Of a stretch of 64,000 bases of DNA, positions 34,065 to 42,602 are shown in pieces; the first letter of the stretch is position 1; each line of letters opens with the position of its first letter. Made by a program: the position numbers and the translations under genes. This DNA comes from a bacterium (GTDB lineage Bacteria; UBP14; UBA6098; JAFGQG01). A model generated the notes under the pieces. That model had not been told where the DNA came from and searched no databases. It worked only from the letters and a program-made list of their open reading frames with translations. The stretch covers positions 16,130 to 80,129 of the forward strand of contig JAFGQG010000066.1 in the NCBI GenBank assembly GCA_016935765.1, in the 5' to 3' direction.

Positions 34065-36371
34065 CTACCCGGTTTCATCTTTTAGTTTTTCTTCCAGTTC
34101 CTTGACCTTGTTTTCGTACTTCTCTTTTTCATCCGGAGTAGATGTTTCAATCAGCTTTAGATAGACATCAATAGCTTTTTGGTAATGCTTTTGATCAGTA
34201 TAAATCTCTGCGAGAGTAGGTGTATTTATTTCATCCTCGTCGCTAGCAAATTCTTCCCTTTTTTCCAGACCATTAATGCCCTCTACCTGTATATCCACAG
34301 GTTCAAATGATTCCCTTTGTGTGAGTCCTGTAAGATCGAAACTTGCATTGTCAGTTGAATCTTCACTTTCTGTGCTATCCTTGGCTTCTTCTTCGGGAGG
34401 AACGAACTCCTGCCTGGTTATTAAACCGTTAATATCAAAGCCCTCTTTTTCGCCGGTTTCAGGGGTTTGGTTCCCGGGTAACACAGGTTCTGGTTCCTCA
34501 AGTATGTCATCCTTCTTTTCCTCGGTTCCAAGGGTCTTTTCTTCATCAACATCATAATCATCTTTAATCGTGTATTCAGCGTTATCAGTTCCTTCCTTCC
34601 GGTCTGGAGAGAAAGCCTCAGGTATTTCGTCGGTATCTGCTTCACCTTCATCTTCAATACTTTCCTGAGATTCATCGATTGTGTATTCGTCTTTGATCCG
34701 ATACTCACCAATATCGTTAGTACTTTCATCTGTATCTTCCTCGACATTCTGCGCTATATCATCTTCTGATTCTTCCCCGAAAGCAAGAGGTGCAGCTTCC
34801 GGACCCATACCAAACTCTTTTTTGGGAGCTTTGTCCTTGTTCCATTCATCACTGTCGGAAAAAGCATCTGAATCTTTATCTTCCTTCTTAAATTCGTCTC
34901 TTTCATCACTTTCTATTTCAGCTTTTTCAGCTATATCAACTGGCGCTTCCAATTCAGCCGGGATTTCTGCATTAGAGCTTGGATCGGGGTTAATATCGTC
35001 TGAAACCATTTCGGGTTCAGAATCAACATCTTCGTCAAATGTATCAAGTGGAGTGCTTTTAGGTAATTTCTCAATCGGTTCATCTTCCAGCGATGAAGAG
35101 ATTTTATCCTTCGTAATCTCATCAGGCAGCGTCAGTGAAGGGATATCTGAATCCATCGAAGATTTTAAACCAAGGTTATCCTCAATTGCGTCATCTATAG
35201 GTTCTGGCTCTTCTTTTGTTTCTCCCGGTAAAGTTAACGAAGGAACATCGACATCTTTTTTGGGTTTAAAAGCTTCATCTTCGTCGCTGGTAAAGACAAC
35301 TTCTTTTTTTTCTTTCTTTTTTCCTGAATCGTCAACATCTTCAAAATCAGGAATAACATCATCAACATCAATGGATTCAGCTTCATTTAACATCTCTTCA
35401 ATAATATCTTTTGGTTGTTCTTTCTTAGGGATGTCTTCCTTGGCTTTTGATATTTCCTGTTCGGCTTTTGGTTGAATAGAAGTGATCTCGACATCCTCAT
35501 CCGGGCTTATAATAAGATCGTTGCTTATCATGTATTTCGCTTCCCCGCTTTTCTCAATTCCTTGAGGGGGTTCTGGTTCAACTTTGTTCACTTCGTCTAT
35601 TTCTACAGTTTCGGTCGGTTCTTCCGCCCCGGAGAAAATTACTGCCTCACCTGTTTTCTGAGCTTCCTGCAGCATATCCATAATTTCGTCATCTTTAATC
35701 TTGCTATCAGCTTCCTCAGTTTCCTCAGTTTCCTTTATTTCTTCCTTTGGAGGAATTGGAGGAACTTCAAATTTTTGTTCTTCTTCTTGACTGATTATTT
35801 CCGTTTCTTCTTCTGGTTCAGTTGTTTCGACAGCGGAGGGTGGTGGAGTTAATGGAATCTCTTCAATGGTTGCTTCCGGTTGTGTTTCAGTCTTTTCGGA
35901 TATCGTTTCTGGTGTTAAATTCTCCTCTTTTGTTTCTTTGATCACCTCGAGAGGAATGGCTCCTGCTTTTATTTTTGTCAATGTTTCCTTGATATCCTTA
36001 TAGAAAGGAGATACCATTTGTATATACTCCAGGTATTTTATTCCGCTCATTTTATCACCAGTTTTAAAAGCGATAGTACTGAGTCCTTTGAAGGCGACCA
36101 CGTTCTGAGGGTCCAATTCAAGTGCTTTCTTATAGGCGATTTTTGCCTGGTCATATTTTTCGATTTTTGTGTATATCTCCCCCAGGATAATGTAGGCGGA
36201 AAGGTACTTCGGATGGGCTTTTATCCCATTGATCAATATTTTGAGAGCCTCATTGATCTCGTTCTTTTTAGCTAATGATGATGCTAATCGAGCAAAAACC
36301 TGAGAGTCCTGATCAGCAGCCCAGATCTGATTAAGCTGTTGAATATTTTCATTACTATCAAAATCGTTCAT
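34065..36371 (-). CDS. Large acidic TPR protein with repeated short motifs
   Basis: A 768-residue cytoplasmic protein with no signal or membrane helix. Residues 20-130 hold about three TPR units (FARLASSLAKKNEINEALKI, AYIILGEIYTKIEKYDQA, NVVAFKGLSTIAFKTGDKM). Residues 145-710 are Glu/Asp/Pro-rich and look disordered. Inside this tract short phrases recur: PSLTLP at 377 and 411; EY(R/T)IKD(E/D)Y at 556 and 599; and Gly-Leu-x-x-Arg-x-(E/S)-Phe at 649, 682 and 701. A last TPR (TLAEIYTDQKHYQKAIDVYLKL, 719-740) and a coiled coil end the protein. Such a layout suggests a scaffold that docks partners through the repeated motifs. Good ribosome site (GGAGGT). Between the GWxTD gene (15 bases) and dusB (11 bases). 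Partners unknown. Confidence 0.85.
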   Translation of the reverse strand: MNDFDSNENIQQLNQIWAADQDSQVFARLASSLAKKNEINEALKILINGIKAHPKYLSAYIILGEIYTKIEKYDQAKIAYKKALELDPQNVVAFKGLSTIAFKTGDKMSGIKYLEYIQMVSPFYKDIKETLTKIKAGAIPLEVIKETKEENLTPETISEKTETQPEATIEEIPLTPPPSAVETTEPEEETEIISQEEEQKFEVPPIPPKEEIKETEETEEADSKIKDDEIMDMLQEAQKTGEAVIFSGAEEPTETVEIDEVNKVEPEPPQGIEKSGEAKYMISNDLIISPDEDVEITSIQPKAEQEISKAKEDIPKKEQPKDIIEEMLNEAESIDVDDVIPDFEDVDDSGKKKEKKEVVFTSDEDEAFKPKKDVDVPSLTLPGETKEEPEPIDDAIEDNLGLKSSMDSDIPSLTLPDEITKDKISSSLEDEPIEKLPKSTPLDTFDEDVDSEPEMVSDDINPDPSSNAEIPAELEAPVDIAEKAEIESDERDEFKKEDKDSDAFSDSDEWNKDKAPKKEFGMGPEAAPLAFGEESEDDIAQNVEEDTDESTNDIGEYRIKDEYTIDESQESIEDEGEADTDEIPEAFSPDRKEGTDNAEYTIKDDYDVDEEKTLGTEEKKDDILEEPEPVLPGNQTPETGEKEGFDINGLITRQEFVPPEEEAKDSTESEDSTDNASFDLTGLTQRESFEPVDIQVEGINGLEKREEFASDEDEINTPTLAEIYTDQKHYQKAIDVYLKLIETSTPDEKEKYENKVKELEEKLKDETG

Positions 36372-36386
36372 GATATAACCTCCATA

Positions 36387-37775
36387 TTATTGGGTAAATT
36401 GCTCATCCAATTCCTGCATAATACCGAGTGGGTCATTTGTGATTTCGTATTGCCAATTTGGATTGTTTCTTTCCCCATCAACGGTTGAATGGAGTATTTT
36501 CATCTGCCCCAAACCCAATAGATCCGCGAATATAAAATAAGATCCGCCCTGTAAATTGAAATATTCCCATTTTTCCCACTCATTCCCATAAATTGTAATG
36601 GTATGTCTTTCAATATTATCGGGAGGTCCGTATTTAAGATAGGTTCTACCTCCGTCGGTTTCCCAGCCTTCGAGGTTAGCATTCTTCGAATCACTGAATG
36701 CGGATATGACATAATTCCACCGTAAAATAAAGGTATCCCTGTATTCATTCTCGGGAGTTTCAGGAATGGTGTCTTTGGTCTCCCAAAACTTCTTCATAAA
36801 CTCGAATTTCCCCACATCGCTTAAAGAACCATAAAGATTCTGTTCTTTCCGGGTACCAACAAAGTTAAGCATATTACCAAATTCGGTTATTTGCTCTTTG
36901 AAATCTTCACTTTCGGTAATATCCCTCGTGTGTTTTATTGTAAAACTTTTGTATTTTGTTCCCTGCTGCTGATTGGAAGGATCATATACTTTTATTCCAA
37001 GCGCGTAATTTCCCTCATCGAAAGATGAAGATTCAATTCCATCAATGATAATGGATGTTTTACCGGGTTTTTTTACTTTCGTCTGAGGGAATATCTTGAC
37101 AATATCGCCTTCCTTATCCATGATAAGATATTGTATCATAAATACATTATCCGTTTGACCTTTTGTGAACTCCAGATTGTAGATTTCAGCGTAAAAATAC
37201 AAATTGAATCTGTCTAAACCGATAGTGTTTGAGCAGTTAGGGAGAAGCTTACGTCCGTATTTTGCAAACTTGCTTTCAGAAGAATCCATTATGATATCAG
37301 ATAAAAGTGTAATATCGCTGATTTCAAGGAGTGAATCAGAATACCCTTCGATATTGTATTTTTCGGAAAAACCGTCGCAATTATCTCCCTGACATACTTT
37401 TAAGCCGAGTGAATATTCTCCCGGAGGAATGAGAAGCGGAAATTTTTCAAAGACATAGTAATCTTGCGCCGCCTCTTCTTCATCCTGAACAAAAATCTCA
37501 GATTCGTAGTCTATTCTATCTATTTCTTCTCCGTTTCTGTCATGCATTTCAAAATGAACAGCTACTTCTGCCTGCCATGATTCTTTCACGAGCTTAAAAT
37601 CAAGTTTGTTTCGGTTGAATTCATAGAATACTTCGACGTAAACTAATGAATCATAAGTAGATATGGTTTCTTCATTAACAGGTTTAAAAGAAGAAAGACT
37701 GACACTAAGTGATAAGTTTTCAGCAAAGCAGAAGGTGGCAAATATCAAAATCAAAATTATAGATATTTTTTCCAT
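36387..37775 (-). CDS. GWxTD domain-containing exported protein
   Basis: A 462-residue protein with a signal peptide (MEKISIILILIFATFCFA). The first three quarters are beta-rich (for example YSLGLKVCQGDNCDGFSE, YALGIKVYDPSNQQ). The C-terminal GWxTD domain runs from about residue 365: LEGWETDGGRTYLKYGPPDN, WEKWEYF, GSYFIFADLLGLG. GWxTD proteins are known only as a conserved family of FCB-related bacteria and Acidobacteriota; their role is not established. It is followed by the TPR gene after 15 bases and preceded by a second GWxTD gene, with 41 bases between. No clear ribosome site, only an A+T leader after the preceding stop. Confidence 0.9.
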   Translation of the reverse strand: MEKISIILILIFATFCFAENLSLSVSLSSFKPVNEETISTYDSLVYVEVFYEFNRNKLDFKLVKESWQAEVAVHFEMHDRNGEEIDRIDYESEIFVQDEEEAAQDYYVFEKFPLLIPPGEYSLGLKVCQGDNCDGFSEKYNIEGYSDSLLEISDITLLSDIIMDSSESKFAKYGRKLLPNCSNTIGLDRFNLYFYAEIYNLEFTKGQTDNVFMIQYLIMDKEGDIVKIFPQTKVKKPGKTSIIIDGIESSSFDEGNYALGIKVYDPSNQQQGTKYKSFTIKHTRDITESEDFKEQITEFGNMLNFVGTRKEQNLYGSLSDVGKFEFMKKFWETKDTIPETPENEYRDTFILRWNYVISAFSDSKNANLEGWETDGGRTYLKYGPPDNIERHTITIYGNEWEKWEYFNLQGGSYFIFADLLGLGQMKILHSTVDGERNNPNWQYEITNDPLGIMQELDEQFTQ

Positions 37776-37816
37776 TTATTATTGTCTCAAATCTAGGCTT
37801 TAAAGGGGTTAGGTTA

Positions 37817-39049
37817 CTACTCCTCGTAATATAAATAATACTCATTGGTCCCGTCTTTGTCAACGAAAATAAATTTCTTGTTGATTTGGAAGTAGTACCA
37901 GATTTCGTAAGGTTTAGAATCCATATCGAATGGGTGTGATTCGATTTCGTCCGGATGACCATAAATAATGTAAACTTTGCCGCGCGGTGTTTGCCAACCT
38001 TCCTTGAATCCCGAGAAATGCCTGTTAGCATAAGCGACCCTTCTGTAGAATTCATCCTTTACCTCGTTCCTGTCCGTATCAGGAGTGGGGTCTTTTTCCT
38101 TCCAGAACTGCTGAAATAATCCAAATTTCAGGCTGTCAGACGCTGATTCAAGTTTATCAAGCCATGTCTCTGAAGCGATATATCCTAATTGTTTTATTAT
38201 AACCTCGAAATCGTCTTTGATCTGAAACATCGGGGACCACATTATCGTGAAGTTGTCCTTCTTAGTGTAATGGAAATCCTTTCTATTCAATTGAATCACA
38301 AGATCAAATTCACCAGGTTCTAAATTGTTCATGGGTACTTTGTTCTCTATTTTATGAGCACCATGAATCTCAAGAGAATCAGAAAAAACGGTTTTGTTTT
38401 TCTTGTTGATTATAAGGTAGCTGACGTTCAAAGTATCGATTCCCATAGGTGGATATACTTCGAAATAAAGATACAATGTAGTATCATGCGCGAAATATCT
38501 TTTCGAAATCACAGGCTCATAAGGCTCATTTTTAGATCCGGTTCCTTTTAAAAATTTAATCGAACTTATGTATTCCTCTTCACCAAACATAGGCAGCTTG
38601 ATTTCTTCGCTCAATCTTTTGGCTTTTTTTGAATCGAGATCAACAAATTTAGTTGTAATTATATAATCTCCTGGAGGGGCTTTTATTATTATTGGCTGCA
38701 AGATCACTGGTGAAGAAGCCCTGGTTGAACTGTAATTTGGAGCGACGATAGAGTCTTGAAATGCAATTCTCTTGTATAAACGGTTTTCTGTAAGAAGCGC
38801 TAATTCAACTTCGTACAAAGCTATGAAGTAATACTTCCGTTTCAGGAACTGCATGTGCTCGTTGCTGGTTTGAATATATATTTCGGTTCTTACCAGGGAA
38901 TCTTCAGCAAAGAAGAGATAATTCATCATGAATATCGGATACCCGAGTTCGTAATACTCCGAACCGTAATAGATTTGGGACTCGGCATTACTGCAAATAA
39001 CGCATAGAACCAGACACACTAAAAAGATTTTTATGATTATTTTCTCCAT
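37817..39049 (-). CDS. Second GWxTD-type exported protein (GWQTP variant)
   Basis: A 410-residue paralogue of the next gene. I start at ATG 39049, which opens a signal peptide (MEKIIIKIFLVCLVLCVICSNAES) and clears the glnA stop at 39060; a TTG at 39070 would overlap glnA and add seven residues. The N-terminal part is beta-rich (YELGYPIFMMNYLFFAEDS, GDYIITTKFVDLDSKK). The C-terminal domain has FKEGWQTPRGKVYIIYGHPDEI, so the diagnostic Asp of GWxTD is Pro here, then YEIWYYFQINKKFIFVDKDG and an end in YYEE. It is shorter than its partner after the domain. No ribosome site, so it may be translated by reinitiation after glnA. Probably faces the periplasm or surface. Confidence 0.88.
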   Translation of the reverse strand: MEKIIIKIFLVCLVLCVICSNAESQIYYGSEYYELGYPIFMMNYLFFAEDSLVRTEIYIQTSNEHMQFLKRKYYFIALYEVELALLTENRLYKRIAFQDSIVAPNYSSTRASSPVILQPIIIKAPPGDYIITTKFVDLDSKKAKRLSEEIKLPMFGEEEYISSIKFLKGTGSKNEPYEPVISKRYFAHDTTLYLYFEVYPPMGIDTLNVSYLIINKKNKTVFSDSLEIHGAHKIENKVPMNNLEPGEFDLVIQLNRKDFHYTKKDNFTIMWSPMFQIKDDFEVIIKQLGYIASETWLDKLESASDSLKFGLFQQFWKEKDPTPDTDRNEVKDEFYRRVAYANRHFSGFKEGWQTPRGKVYIIYGHPDEIESHPFDMDSKPYEIWYYFQINKKFIFVDKDGTNEYYLYYEE

Positions 39050-39059
39050 ATTACAATAA

Positions 39060-40466
39060 TTAATAATCAAAATATAAAACCATTTCGTAAGGATGAGTTA
39101 ACTTGTTTAATTCCAAAGCTTCTTTTGATTTAAGATCGACCCAGATCCTTATCAGCTCATTCGGGAAAATACCATTTTCTGTTAGAAAAGAATGGTTATT
39201 TTGCAAAGTGAATAGAGCTTCTGTCAGGGAGGAAGGTATCTGGTTAAGTTTTGCTAATTCCTCGGGTTTCCATTTATCGATATTGTCACTTATGGGTCCA
39301 AAGCCAAGCTCTTGAGGATCCATCTTGTTACTAATACCATTCAAACCTGCAAGCAACATAGCTGGGACGGCAAGGTAGGGATTAGAGGTAGCATCACTGG
39401 GGCGGTATTCGATCCTTTTTTTCAGCGAATTATCTGAGTATTTAGGTATTCTGATTGTAGCAGCTCTATGAGCTACTCCAAAGAATAAGGCAGTTGGCGC
39501 TTCGAATCCGGGAAGTAATCGCTTGTAGGAGTTCGTGGTAGGATTGGTCAAGGCTAATAATGCAGGTGTGTGTTTTAGCAAACCCGCAGTGTATTGCAAA
39601 GCGAGTTTACTAAGGTTAGCATATTCGTTGCCGAAAAAGAGGGATTTTCCATCCTTCTGCAGAAACTGGTGAAAATGCATGCCGTTTCCAGGTTCATCAG
39701 GGAACGGTTTCGGCATAAATGTTGCCGCCATCCCATTTTTATAGGCTACCATCTTAGTGAAATACTTTGCCAGCATTATGTTATCACAGGTTTTCAGCAG
39801 CGGGTGAAAATCGATTTCGATCTCCATTTGTCCCAGAACCCCAACTTCATGGTGATGATACTTCACGTTGATCCCTGCTTCAACGAGTTTATCCGCTATT
39901 TGCTCTCTTAAGTTGAAGAAATTATCCTCAGGTGGAACAGCGTGGTAAGCTCTATGTTCCTTTGGTGTGATAGTAGCGATACTGGGAGGGTGGTTCTTGC
40001 CGAGAGGTTTAATAAAAAAGTAGGAAGAGCACTTCTGAACAGCAAAATCGGCATCCTCGAAGACATAGAATTCCAACTCTGGCAACCAGAGGCTTTCCCC
40101 TAAGTCCAATTTTTCAAGAAAAAGTTCGGTTTTCCTGGCAATGGTTCTTGGATCATAAATAAAAGGCTCGCCAGAATCAGCATCATGGATGTTGCATATA
40201 AAACTGAGTGTGCTGTTATCCCAGAAAGGGTCTATAAACGCGGAAGCGCAATCAGGAATTATGACCATATCACCAGCTTCAACTCCCTTGAAACCGATAC
40301 TTGAACCATCAACGCCAACGCCTTCTTCAAATAAAGCTTCATTAACTTGTTTACTTAGAATGGTCACATGATGCCACTTACCCAGAAGGTCGACAAATTT
40401 AAGATCCACAGCACTAATATTCTTCGCTGAAATGTATTCCAATGCTTCTTTTTTATTTGCAAACAT
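39060..40466 (-). CDS. glnA: Glutamine synthetase, type I
   Basis: A 468-residue GSI that makes glutamine from glutamate, ammonia and ATP. The ATG at 40466 has AGGAGG seven bases upstream; a longer frame to 40493 would translate that site. Segments present: KFVDLLGKWHHVTI, VGVDGSSIGFKGVEAGDM, the metal-binding ELEFYVFED, VEAGINVKYHHHEVG with the ATP-binding histidine region MEIDFHP, AATFMPKPFPDEPGNGMHFHQFL, and the glutamate-binding RIEYRPSDATSNPYLA. At the place of the adenylylated Tyr397 of E. coli this enzyme has Asp (DNIDKWKPEELAKL), so that control is absent. It probably heads the string running to rlpA. A weak TTGCTT/TATATT pair lies in the 260-base A+T-rich gap before 40727. Confidence 0.95.
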   Translation of the reverse strand: MFANKKEALEYISAKNISAVDLKFVDLLGKWHHVTILSKQVNEALFEEGVGVDGSSIGFKGVEAGDMVIIPDCASAFIDPFWDNSTLSFICNIHDADSGEPFIYDPRTIARKTELFLEKLDLGESLWLPELEFYVFEDADFAVQKCSSYFFIKPLGKNHPPSIATITPKEHRAYHAVPPEDNFFNLREQIADKLVEAGINVKYHHHEVGVLGQMEIEIDFHPLLKTCDNIMLAKYFTKMVAYKNGMAATFMPKPFPDEPGNGMHFHQFLQKDGKSLFFGNEYANLSKLALQYTAGLLKHTPALLALTNPTTNSYKRLLPGFEAPTALFFGVAHRAATIRIPKYSDNSLKKRIEYRPSDATSNPYLAVPAMLLAGLNGISNKMDPQELGFGPISDNIDKWKPEELAKLNQIPSSLTEALFTLQNNHSFLTENGIFPNELIRIWVDLKSKEALELNKLTHPYEMVLYFDY

Positions 40467-40645
40467 GTTTATTCCTCCTGAAAATAAAAACATACATTAT
40501 ATATAATATAGGAATAAAAGAATATAAAGCAACGATTATTTTATTTTCTGTAAACGAAATATGTCCTCGATCAGAATATTTGGATTTGAATAACGTTAAC
40601 TGGGAAAATTGGATTCAATTAATAATTATACCCAACAATAAATTC

Positions 40646-40673
40646 TTGACTAATTGAAATAAGACATTATAAT
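40646..40673 (+). promoter_or_regulatory. Promoter for the symporter-EutN-PiT gene group
   Basis: TTGACT (40646-40651) and a perfect TATAAT (40668-40673) are spaced by 16 bases, 53 bases before the 35-residue gene at 40727. The transcript would begin near 40680 and carry a leader ending in AAGGAGG. It is the only good plus-strand pair in the gap between glnA and the transporter genes. Confidence 0.65.
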
Positions 40674-40726
40674 TTTTTATCTGATTTGTAATCAAATGTC
40701 ATTGGATAAGACATAAGGAGGTAGTG

Positions 40727-40834
40727 ATGGATGATTTCAGCCTTTCAATAGGTTTTTGGATTCTTTATATTGGTTTTCCCATTGTTTTGTTTGGATTCAC
40801 TTTGATAGTATATTTAATTGAGAAAGGAGATTAA
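40727..40834 (+). CDS. 35-residue membrane peptide, symporter small accessory protein
   Basis: A short frame with a strong AAGGAGG site and ATG at 40727, ending TAA at 40834, directly against the symporter ATG at 40835. The peptide has one predicted helix: MDDFSLSIGFWILYIGFPIV, then LFGFTLIVYLIEKGD. Its size, placement and the F-W-x-L-Y-x-G-F-P-x pattern fit the small accessory peptides encoded just before sodium:solute symporters in many anaerobes. By analogy with other tiny transporter subunits it may stabilise or gate the symporter in the inner membrane. The symporter's ribosome site (AAAGGAG) lies in its last codons, so the two are co-translated. Confidence 0.8.
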   Translation: MDDFSLSIGFWILYIGFPIVLFGFTLIVYLIEKGD

Positions 40835-42316
40835 ATGGCTCCCTCATTTTCTTTGATTTTTGTATTCATTTTATATATGATTGGTGTTTTGATAGTGGGT
40901 TTTGTAGCTTCCCGGTTGACCAAGACGGTTAAGGACTATTTTCTAGCCAACCGGGCTTTAGGTTTGTGGTCGACAGCGATTAGTTCAGTCGCAAGTTCAG
41001 AGAGTGGCTGGGTTGTCCTGGGTTTAGTCGGAGTAGCTTATAAAGAAGGAGCTTCAGCAGTCTGGATTGCCCCCGGATGCCTGTTTGGGTATTTGATCAA
41101 TTGGTTTATTGTGGCGCGCAGATTAAGACGCCGCGCAGCAGAACTCGATTCTTTGACAATACCCGATTATCTTGAGGATAGGTTCAGGGATAGAAGCCAC
41201 ATTTTGAGGATCACTGCGACCGTCATAATTTTCTTCTGCATGTTGGGTTATGTGGGCGCTCAATTTAACTCTACGGGGAAGACGTTCGATGCGATCTTCC
41301 ACATGCCTTATATTTGGGGCGTTATCCTGGGCGCAGCGATTACGATAGTATACACCCTGTTAGGTGGTTTTCGAGCGGTCTCCTGGACAGATGTATTACA
41401 GGGTTTGTTGATGGTGACGGGATTAGTGATCCTGCCTTTATACGGTATTATTAAACTTGGAGGATTCGGAGTACTTTTTCAACAATTATACCAGATAGAT
41501 CCAAGCTTTCTTACAATTACAGGGAAGAGCACAGGTTTCGCGATGGCAGGGGTGGTTATAGGCTACCTGGGAATTGGTCTCGGGTATCCTGGGCAACCTC
41601 ATGTTATCACCAGATATATGGCAGCAAGAGATGAAAAAGTCATCAAAACTGGAAAAGTAGTTGCGATATCATGGGGTATTCTATCTTATTATGGCGCTAT
41701 TTTCCTGGGTTTACTTGGAAGGGTGATATTGGGAGATATTTCGGATCCCGAATATACTTTCCCTTTTGTTGCTGTCAAACTGTTTCACCCCATCCTTGCC
41801 GGAGCTATGCTGGCAGCAATTCTATCCGCGATTATGTCAACAGCCGATTCCCAGCTATTGGTCGCAGCATCAGCGGTAGCCAGGGACGTTTATCAGAAGA
41901 TATTCAAAAAGGATGCTTCTCGCAAAAACCTTGTTCTGGTAAGCAGACTTCTCGTGCTTGGTTTGGGTTTATTGAGCATGGTTTTGGCTTTGACCAAATC
42001 ACGAGTGATATTCTGGTTTGTCTTATTCGCCTGGTCAGGTCTTGGAGCAAGTTTTGGTCCACTGATAATACTATCACTATTCTGGGATAGGATTACAAAA
42101 TGGGGCGCGTTCGCTGGGATGATTGCAGGATTCGGCACAACGGTTATCTGGAAATTAACCGGATTATCGGACCATATTTATGAACTCGTTCCTGCTTTCG
42201 TTGTGGCAGCGATAGCAATAGTGATTGTTAGTCTTTTCACAAAACCGCCCGACAAAGAGGAACTCTTCTTTAATGAACAATATAACCTTAACACGGAATA
42301 CTCTGAGCAGCAGTAA
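40835..42316 (+). CDS. Sodium:solute symporter family transporter
   Basis: A 493-residue inner-membrane carrier of the SSS family with about 13 helices. Segments typical of the PutP-like branch are SAISSVASSESGWVVLGLVGVAYKEG, GCLFGYLINWFIVARRLRRRA, DYLEDRFRDRS, YTLLGGFRAVSWTDVLQGLLM, YPGQPHVITRYMAARDE, and the sodium-site helix LAAILSAIMSTADSQLLVAASAVARDVYQ. It drives uptake of a small organic solute (proline, pantothenate or similar) with Na+; the solute is not predictable here. The upstream 35-residue peptide is its likely partner and the EutN-type gene starts on the base after its stop codon. Confidence 0.92.
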   Translation: MAPSFSLIFVFILYMIGVLIVGFVASRLTKTVKDYFLANRALGLWSTAISSVASSESGWVVLGLVGVAYKEGASAVWIAPGCLFGYLINWFIVARRLRRRAAELDSLTIPDYLEDRFRDRSHILRITATVIIFFCMLGYVGAQFNSTGKTFDAIFHMPYIWGVILGAAITIVYTLLGGFRAVSWTDVLQGLLMVTGLVILPLYGIIKLGGFGVLFQQLYQIDPSFLTITGKSTGFAMAGVVIGYLGIGLGYPGQPHVITRYMAARDEKVIKTGKVVAISWGILSYYGAIFLGLLGRVILGDISDPEYTFPFVAVKLFHPILAGAMLAAILSAIMSTADSQLLVAASAVARDVYQKIFKKDASRKNLVLVSRLLVLGLGLLSMVLALTKSRVIFWFVLFAWSGLGASFGPLIILSLFWDRITKWGAFAGMIAGFGTTVIWKLTGLSDHIYELVPAFVVAAIAIVIVSLFTKPPDKEELFFNEQYNLNTEYSEQQ

Positions 42317-42595
42317 ATGTTAATTTGTAAAGTTATTGGTAACGTTATTTCAACGGTGAAGAATCCCGCTTACGAGGGCAGGAAAATTCTATTGGTTAGT
42401 ATTTTGGATACTGAAGGTAATCCTACAGGTGAAACTGAGATTGCTATTGACCTCGTTGACGCGGGTATTGGAGATATTATGTTATTAAGCAAGGAAGGCG
42501 GCGCCGCGCGAAGGATCTTAGAAGCTCCGGATGCGCCGGTGAGAGCTTTCATTGCAGGTGTGATTGATAATTGGGAAGTCTATAGTAAGGAATGA
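42317..42595 (+). CDS. EutN/CcmL family microcompartment vertex protein
   Basis: A 92-residue protein of the pentameric shell-vertex family (EutN, CcmL, PduN). It starts with LICKVIGNVISTVKNPAYEGRKILLVSIL, then GETEIAIDLVDAGIGDIMLLSKEGGAARRIL, and ends VRAFIAGVIDNWEVYS, a full-length family match. Pentamers cap the twelve corners of bacterial microcompartments. No hexameric shell proteins (BMC domain) or encapsulated enzymes are in the window. The ATG directly follows the symporter stop codon, and the PiT gene starts seven bases later, so it is embedded in a transporter operon. It may serve a shell encoded elsewhere, or have another function. Confidence 0.92.
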   Translation: MLICKVIGNVISTVKNPAYEGRKILLVSILDTEGNPTGETEIAIDLVDAGIGDIMLLSKEGGAARRILEAPDAPVRAFIAGVIDNWEVYSKE

Positions 42596-42602
42596 AGTTT
42601 GA

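Noticed and set aside
34681..35475. 264-codon plus-strand open frame, serine-rich
   Set aside because: It is the complement of the acidic Glu/Asp-rich TPR protein, whose codons give Ser/Phe runs on the other strand. No ribosome site or family match.
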